IMG/VR virus record: IMGVR_UViG_3300010354_000196 | Coordinates: 1 to 41,282 of that record | Length of the DNA: 41,282 nucleotides | From: a virus | Strand: one strand, 5' to 3' | Shown: positions 37,996 through 41,282 of the stretch, in pieces | Position numbering within the stretch: the stretch's first letter is position 1 | Layout of the letters: each line of letters starts with the position of its first letter | The notes under the pieces: model-generated | What the model saw: the letters and a program-made list of their open reading frames with translations, nothing else | The model's database searches: none | What the model was told of the DNA's origin: nothing | Program-made: the position numbers and the translations under genes

Positions 37996-38576
37996 CCGTT
38001 TACCGCAAACCAGCCCCGCAGGTTGACCGCCTCCCAGACCAAGCCATCCGCATCACCGTAGGCAAGCTCACCTCCACCGTCCACTCTGAGCACCTAGTAC
38101 CAGAGCGCATCCTCCAGCTAACCCGCCGCCATCAGCGCCACCGCTACGGCAAAGGTACCCACAACCCCAACGCACGCTGGAACGAGGCCGTGGTCAGGGA
38201 GATGCGGGAATTGCACCTGCTGCAGCACCAGAGCATCTGCCAGATCGCCAAACGCTTCAACACCCACGATGCCAGCGTGTCACGCATCGTGCGGTGGAAG
38301 GATTGGGCCCACTGTGACCACGACCTCCGCGACCTCCCACGGCCCAAGCTGATCGGCAACCAACGCCCACAGCTCAGCCCGGAAGAGGAGGCCCGGCGGC
38401 TGGAGGCCAAGCGGGAACGGCAGCGGGAATACAACCGCAACTACCGCAACCGGCAACGGACCCTCAACTGCGCAACCTGCGTCCATTGGGTTCACAGGTG
38501 CGGGCTGGAGTATCCCGAGGCCAGCCGATCGAAGGGCACGTACGCCCGCCACTGTCCTGCATACGCAACGCCATGA
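37992..38576 (+). CDS. HTH protein with C-terminal Cys motif (194 aa)
   Basis: Residues about 60-100 contain a resolvase-type helix-turn-helix (NEAVVREMRELHLLQHQSIC, QIAKRFNTHDASVSRIVRWK). Residues 130-155 are a charged helix. The end carries CATCVHWVHRCGLEYPEASR then ARHCPAY, a four-Cys metal site (C-x2-C ... C ... C) also seen in small cyanobacterial proteins. It may bind DNA. Role unknown. Coupled by 4-nt overlaps. Confidence 0.65.
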   Translation: MTVYRKPAPQVDRLPDQAIRITVGKLTSTVHSEHLVPERILQLTRRHQRHRYGKGTHNPNARWNEAVVREMRELHLLQHQSICQIAKRFNTHDASVSRIVRWKDWAHCDHDLRDLPRPKLIGNQRPQLSPEEEARRLEAKRERQREYNRNYRNRQRTLNCATCVHWVHRCGLEYPEASRSKGTYARHCPAYATP

Positions 38577-39361
38577 CTAACTTCCGCGCCCTGTGCGCCG
38601 AGCTGAAGTCTGCACTGCAGAACCGCAACATTCTCACTCACGACGAGATGGATCTGATCTTCCGCGCCCGCACCGCCCTGGCCGAGGGGGCTGGGGTGGG
38701 GCCGAGTGATGGCGCATTAGACGGGCTTTTCGACGTGGCCTGCGCCACATCAGGCCAGTCGGCACGATCACTGCGGATCAATCGGGTTCAGTTTCGCAAG
38801 GCCGCCCGCGATGTATTGGCCCGCTACGGCACCACCCACCCCCGCCCCATTCCGGTGGCTGAGGTGGGGCCTACGGATGAGGATCTGCTCAAGACCTACG
38901 GAAAAGCTCGGCGGGAGTTCTGCTACGAGGGGCCGGCTGACGACTGGCCCAAGAGAGAGGAACGAGCCTCAACCGTCGCCGGCCTTCGCGCAGTCTTGGC
39001 CCGCTTCGGCACCGCCCACCCCCGCCACATTCCACCACTCGACGCAACCCGCCAACTGATCCTGCGGCTGACCGCTGAACTGGCACGACTGCACGACAGC
39101 AACCCGCAAACGCTGGACCTGATTGCCGAGGCTCGGGCCTTCATTGATGCGGACCACCCCCGCCCCATTCCGGTGGCGGAGCGGCTGCCGACAGAGGCGG
39201 ATTGCGATGGGGAGGGGAGGTGCTGGTGGTGGTATCCCGAAACCATGCACTTCTGCGGCTATTGGCAGTGGGAGGCGGATGCTCCCGAGCGCGACATGGA
39301 TAACCAGCCCGTTGCCTGGCTCCCGGCCTCCGCCATCCCGCTGCCGGAGGCATCCCCCTGA
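38573..39361 (+). CDS. Protein with HPRPIPVAE repeats and DUF551-like end (262 aa)
   Basis: A helical N-terminus (CAELKSALQNRNILTHDEMD) precedes three related spacers: THPRPIPVAEVGPTDEDLL, AHPRHIPPLDAT and DHPRPIPVAERLPTEADCD. The last runs into a Trp-rich end (GRCWWWYPETMHFCGYWQW, QPVAWLPASAIPLPEA), typical of DUF551-type phage proteins. The repeats look like an internal duplication of a module recurring in phages. Function unknown. Confidence 0.65.
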   Translation: MTNFRALCAELKSALQNRNILTHDEMDLIFRARTALAEGAGVGPSDGALDGLFDVACATSGQSARSLRINRVQFRKAARDVLARYGTTHPRPIPVAEVGPTDEDLLKTYGKARREFCYEGPADDWPKREERASTVAGLRAVLARFGTAHPRHIPPLDATRQLILRLTAELARLHDSNPQTLDLIAEARAFIDADHPRPIPVAERLPTEADCDGEGRCWWWYPETMHFCGYWQWEADAPERDMDNQPVAWLPASAIPLPEASP

Positions 39362-39558
39362 TGGATGCCCGCACCGCCCTTCGGCAGATCGCCCTACAGG
39401 CCCTGGCGAACCCTGACCTTGACCTCAGCGGGATTCCCGACGTACACGATCTCCTGCACGAACTCCAGCAGGACCGCCCGCAGCTGCCCCTCACTGGCAC
39501 CCTCCAAAGCCCCAGTCACTGCAAACAGCGCCGCAAGCCGGCCCGCATCAAGGCCTGA
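39361..39558 (+). CDS. Possible small protein antisense to the recombinase 3' end (65 aa)
   Basis: MDARTALRQIALQALANPDL, then DLSGIPDVHDLLHELQQDRP. The ATG overlaps the preceding stop as TGATG and the first 35 residues look like a real helical protein. However, 165 nt overlap the recombinase on the other strand. It may be a genuine overlapping gene or a chance frame. Confidence 0.4.
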   Translation: MDARTALRQIALQALANPDLDLSGIPDVHDLLHELQQDRPQLPLTGTLQSPSHCKQRRKPARIKA

Positions 39559-40656
39559 TGCTGGAGCCGGCTGCAGCAGCTTCAGCTCCAGCTCATCCAT
39601 GCTGCGCTCCAGCCCGGGCACACCCTGCGCCTGCAGTTGCCGTAGCTGTTCCAGCTGCTGTTGCCACTGCGCTGCTTCTGCGCTCACCGTTGGCACCGGG
39701 GCACTTGCGGCCACACGCCCCAGCCCGTCGCTGGCACTCCGCAAGGCCTCAATCACCTGAGCCCTGACCCGCCACACCGCAATCCCTCGGCTGTACCACT
39801 GGCACAACAGGGCCGTGCATTTCAACCTCGGATGCTTCCGCTCCAGTTCCGCGTAGTGCATCCACCCGCCGCAGCCTGAGCACCGCACAAGGCCAGAGAA
39901 CAGGCGCACGGTCCTAGGTGCCCTCGTTCGGCCGCTGCGGCGCCTGTTGCGGTGTTCCATTCCGGCCCGCCATTCCTCCCACGTGATCAAGGGCTCTACG
40001 GCATTGGCCTTCCCCTTGACCACGCCCCGCAGGATTGGATGCTCGATCCAGTCGTACAGGCCCTGCGGGCTCCATTGGCGCCCGTGCTGGCGGATCACGG
40101 CCACGGCGTTCATCTCGGCCGCCACCAGCTGATCCCACAGGAGCCGTGCATCCGTGAACGTCTCCGGGTTGGGCACCACGGCACCGCCTGAGTAGACGTA
40201 GCCGTAGGGCACTTTGGCGCAGGCGTAGTGACCGGCTGCCTTCCGCCGGTCTAGGCCGTTTTTGATGTTGATGCTTTTGATCTGGCTGTCCACCTCGTTC
40301 ACGGTGGCCATCACGCCGGTCATCAGCCGGGCAGCCGGGTCGCTGATGTCCCCAGGTGTGCCGTCTAGGAATCGCACCGTGACGCCACGGCGGGCACAGA
40401 TCCGCAGGAACTGCACATCCTCCCCGCGCCGGCTCAGGCGGGACTGGGAAACGGCCACCACCTCGCGGGCCTGACCCGAGGCCACCAGCGCCTGTAGCTC
40501 GTCCCAGCCGGGACGCTTGCCGCCATCCTTGAAGGCAGATGCCCGCTCGCGGATCACCCGGTCACAGCCGGCATCCAGCAGCTGCTGCACCTGGGCTTCA
40601 ATGCTCAGGTCTTGGTCGGCCTGCTCAGTCGAGACCCTGGCAAAGCCGACGATCAT
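39394..40656 (-). CDS. Serine recombinase / phage integrase (420 aa)
   Basis: The catalytic domain starts MIVGFARVSTEQADQDLSIE with nucleophile Ser in ARVSTEQ (about residue 9) and Arg residues in VVAVSQSRLSRRGEDVQF. A recombinase domain follows (AAGHYACAKVPYGYVYSGG), then a zinc ribbon VRCSGCGGWMHYAEL...LKCTALLC, then a coiled coil (AAQWQQQLEQLRQLQAQG). This is the large serine integrase layout, at the short end of its size range. It would integrate the phage at an attB and marks it as temperate. A palindrome lies 40 bp upstream. Confidence 0.9.
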   Translation of the reverse strand: MIVGFARVSTEQADQDLSIEAQVQQLLDAGCDRVIRERASAFKDGGKRPGWDELQALVASGQAREVVAVSQSRLSRRGEDVQFLRICARRGVTVRFLDGTPGDISDPAARLMTGVMATVNEVDSQIKSINIKNGLDRRKAAGHYACAKVPYGYVYSGGAVVPNPETFTDARLLWDQLVAAEMNAVAVIRQHGRQWSPQGLYDWIEHPILRGVVKGKANAVEPLITWEEWRAGMEHRNRRRSGRTRAPRTVRLFSGLVRCSGCGGWMHYAELERKHPRLKCTALLCQWYSRGIAVWRVRAQVIEALRSASDGLGRVAASAPVPTVSAEAAQWQQQLEQLRQLQAQGVPGLERSMDELELKLLQPAPASGLDAGRLAALFAVTGALEGASEGQLRAVLLEFVQEIVYVGNPAEVKVRVRQGL

Positions 40657-40759
40657 GAGCCCACCGCACCGCGAACGGGGCAGCGTACTTTGCGCAACCT
40701 CTCAACTGAGAAGTTCCCTTAACAACGCAGGCAGATCCCCTGCGCCGCAGGCAGTCTGC
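40657..40759. promoter_or_regulatory. Recombinase upstream region with candidate attP palindrome
   Basis: At 40696-40715 AACCTCTCAACTGAGAAGTT forms an imperfect dyad (8 of 10 pairs match). Serine integrases usually recombine at a short dyad site next to their gene, so this could be attP. It could equally be an operator or part of the recombinase promoter. A second short GC inverted repeat (CTGCGCCGCAG) lies at 40739-40749. Confidence 0.4.
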
Positions 40760-40927
40760 CTAGCAGCCGGTCAAGATCAGCCCCGTCACCCACGTATCCG
40801 CACCCTCGGCCCGCAGCGCCTGCCGCACCTCCTCCACGTCATCGCGGTGGATCTTGCGGCAACTTGCCCCGGCCCGTGTCCACCACCAGACCGTGACCAG
40901 CTGCTCACGCGCCTCTGCCACGTCCAT
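40760..40927 (-). CDS. Small hypothetical protein (55 aa)
   Basis: Start ATG 40927 (MDVAEAREQLVTVWWWTRAG), then KIHRDDVEEVRQALRAEGAD and WVTGLILTGC. Compact alpha/beta composition with a Trp triplet. It lies 103 bp upstream of the recombinase in the same direction, so it may be its partner (excisionase or directionality factor). No sequence proof. Confidence 0.5.
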   Translation of the reverse strand: MDVAEAREQLVTVWWWTRAGASCRKIHRDDVEEVRQALRAEGADTWVTGLILTGC

Positions 40928-40947
40928 GCGACCGCTGCTGTTGCCAC

Positions 40948-40967
40948 AGGTTGCCGGAAACCTAAGG
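40948..40967 (+). promoter_or_regulatory. Palindromic motif A before GRF(A/S)S copy 4
   Basis: AGGTTGCCGGAAACCTAAGG joins two motif A half-sites in dyad. The plus half (GGAAACCTA, ending 40964) lies 19 nt before ATG 40984. The minus half points toward the 55-residue gene (start 40927). Confidence 0.6.
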
Positions 40968-40983
40968 GACAGGCGGCGGGTGG

Positions 40984-41282
40984 ATGGCCAGGGGCGGGGC
41001 ACGACGGCAACCACGGGACTCCCGTGGGCGGTTCTCCAGCACCGGGGCCACAGCACGCGGCGGGCGGATTAAGAAGACCTCAGGCAAGCGGGCCACGGTG
41101 ACGGCCAAGGCCAAGGGGCAGGCCACCGCGGGCACCATCGGCCGGCGGCCGGGCAAACTGTCAAAACCGTCAGCCAACGGCATCAGGCCCACCGGCACCC
41201 TCCCGCGGCCTCAGCCCGGCAACTCGATCAAGCCCACCGGCCGCCGCGCACCGCGCAACAACGTTCGCCCCTATAGGCCCGC
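40984..41282 (+). CDS. Basic GRF(A/S)S-family phage protein, copy 4, cut by the window
   Basis: From ATG 40984 the frame reads MARGGARRQPRDSRGRFSST then GATARGGRIKKTSGKR, followed by Lys/Arg/Pro-rich sequence, and stays open to the right edge. It is closest to copy 3 in its N-terminal block. It is preceded by a palindromic motif A and opposes the recombinase transcript. It may start another plus-strand unit outside the window. Confidence 0.65.
   Translation, partial: MARGGARRQPRDSRGRFSSTGATARGGRIKKTSGKRATVTAKAKGQATAGTIGRRPGKLSKPSANGIRPTGTLPRPQPGNSIKPTGRRAPRNNVRPYRP

Noticed and set aside
1-41282. Circular genome joining the two window ends
   Set aside because: The ends carry genes cut on opposite strands and no terminal repeat is visible. 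Joining them leaves an open frame but proves nothing.

Overview
The window is almost wholly one temperate tailed-phage genome or prophage. It is GC-rich (about 60-65% by eye), densely packed with 1-4 nt start/stop overlaps, and truncated inside a gene at both ends. I see no host genes. The particle genes describe a siphovirus: HK97-fold capsid, portal, large and small terminase, tape measure of about 580 residues, tail tube, and a tail chaperone with a programmed frameshift. A serine recombinase at 39.4-40.7 kb implies lysogeny. Several accessory proteins and the scarcity of Shine-Dalgarno sequences resemble phages of picocyanobacteria (Synechococcus/Cyanobium type). That host assignment is inference.

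Layout. Positions 1-26236 lie almost entirely on the minus strand and read leftward from a divergent control region at 26237-26462. The order in the direction of transcription is: a winged-helix replication initiator carrying an iteron array and AT-rich tract inside its gene (lambda O-like), a Cys-motif protein, small genes, TerS, TerL, a basic GRF(A/S)S protein, portal, scaffold, major capsid protein, decoration protein, gp7-like minor head protein, a second GRF(A/S)S protein, connector, a sigma-70-like factor and the tail tube protein. Two connector/neck genes (11406-12232) are then inverted. After them come tape measure, tail tip proteins, a lectin-like protein, the frameshifted chaperone and repeat-rich tail proteins.

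Positions 26463-39558 are mainly plus strand: ParB-like protein, RHH protein, a putative regulator, then a recombination/replication block (Sak-type annealing protein, SNF2-like helicase, adenine/N4 methyltransferase, SSB, C5 methyltransferase-like protein, third GRF(A/S)S protein, RusA). A chain of small overlapping genes of unknown function follows, controlled from a second divergent region at 36158-36321 opposite a multi-domain DNA-binding protein. The recombinase (minus) and a fourth GRF(A/S)S gene (plus, truncated) end the window.

Three dispersed DNA elements organise the genome. Motif A (consensus GGCAACCTA, variants GGCAAGCTA/GGAAACCTA) lies in gene gaps of the structural region and before all four GRF(A/S)S genes, most often 16-19 nt before the start codon. 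Motif B (about TTCGGTTCCCAAA) clusters in the divergent control regions. Leader C (CGCACCCACCACC-like) directly precedes the start codons of about seven genes, several of them first in a transcription unit. My main hypothesis is that the phage sigma factor reads motif A as a late promoter, while motif B is a repressor or early-regulator site. No lysis gene, DNA polymerase or primase is recognisable.
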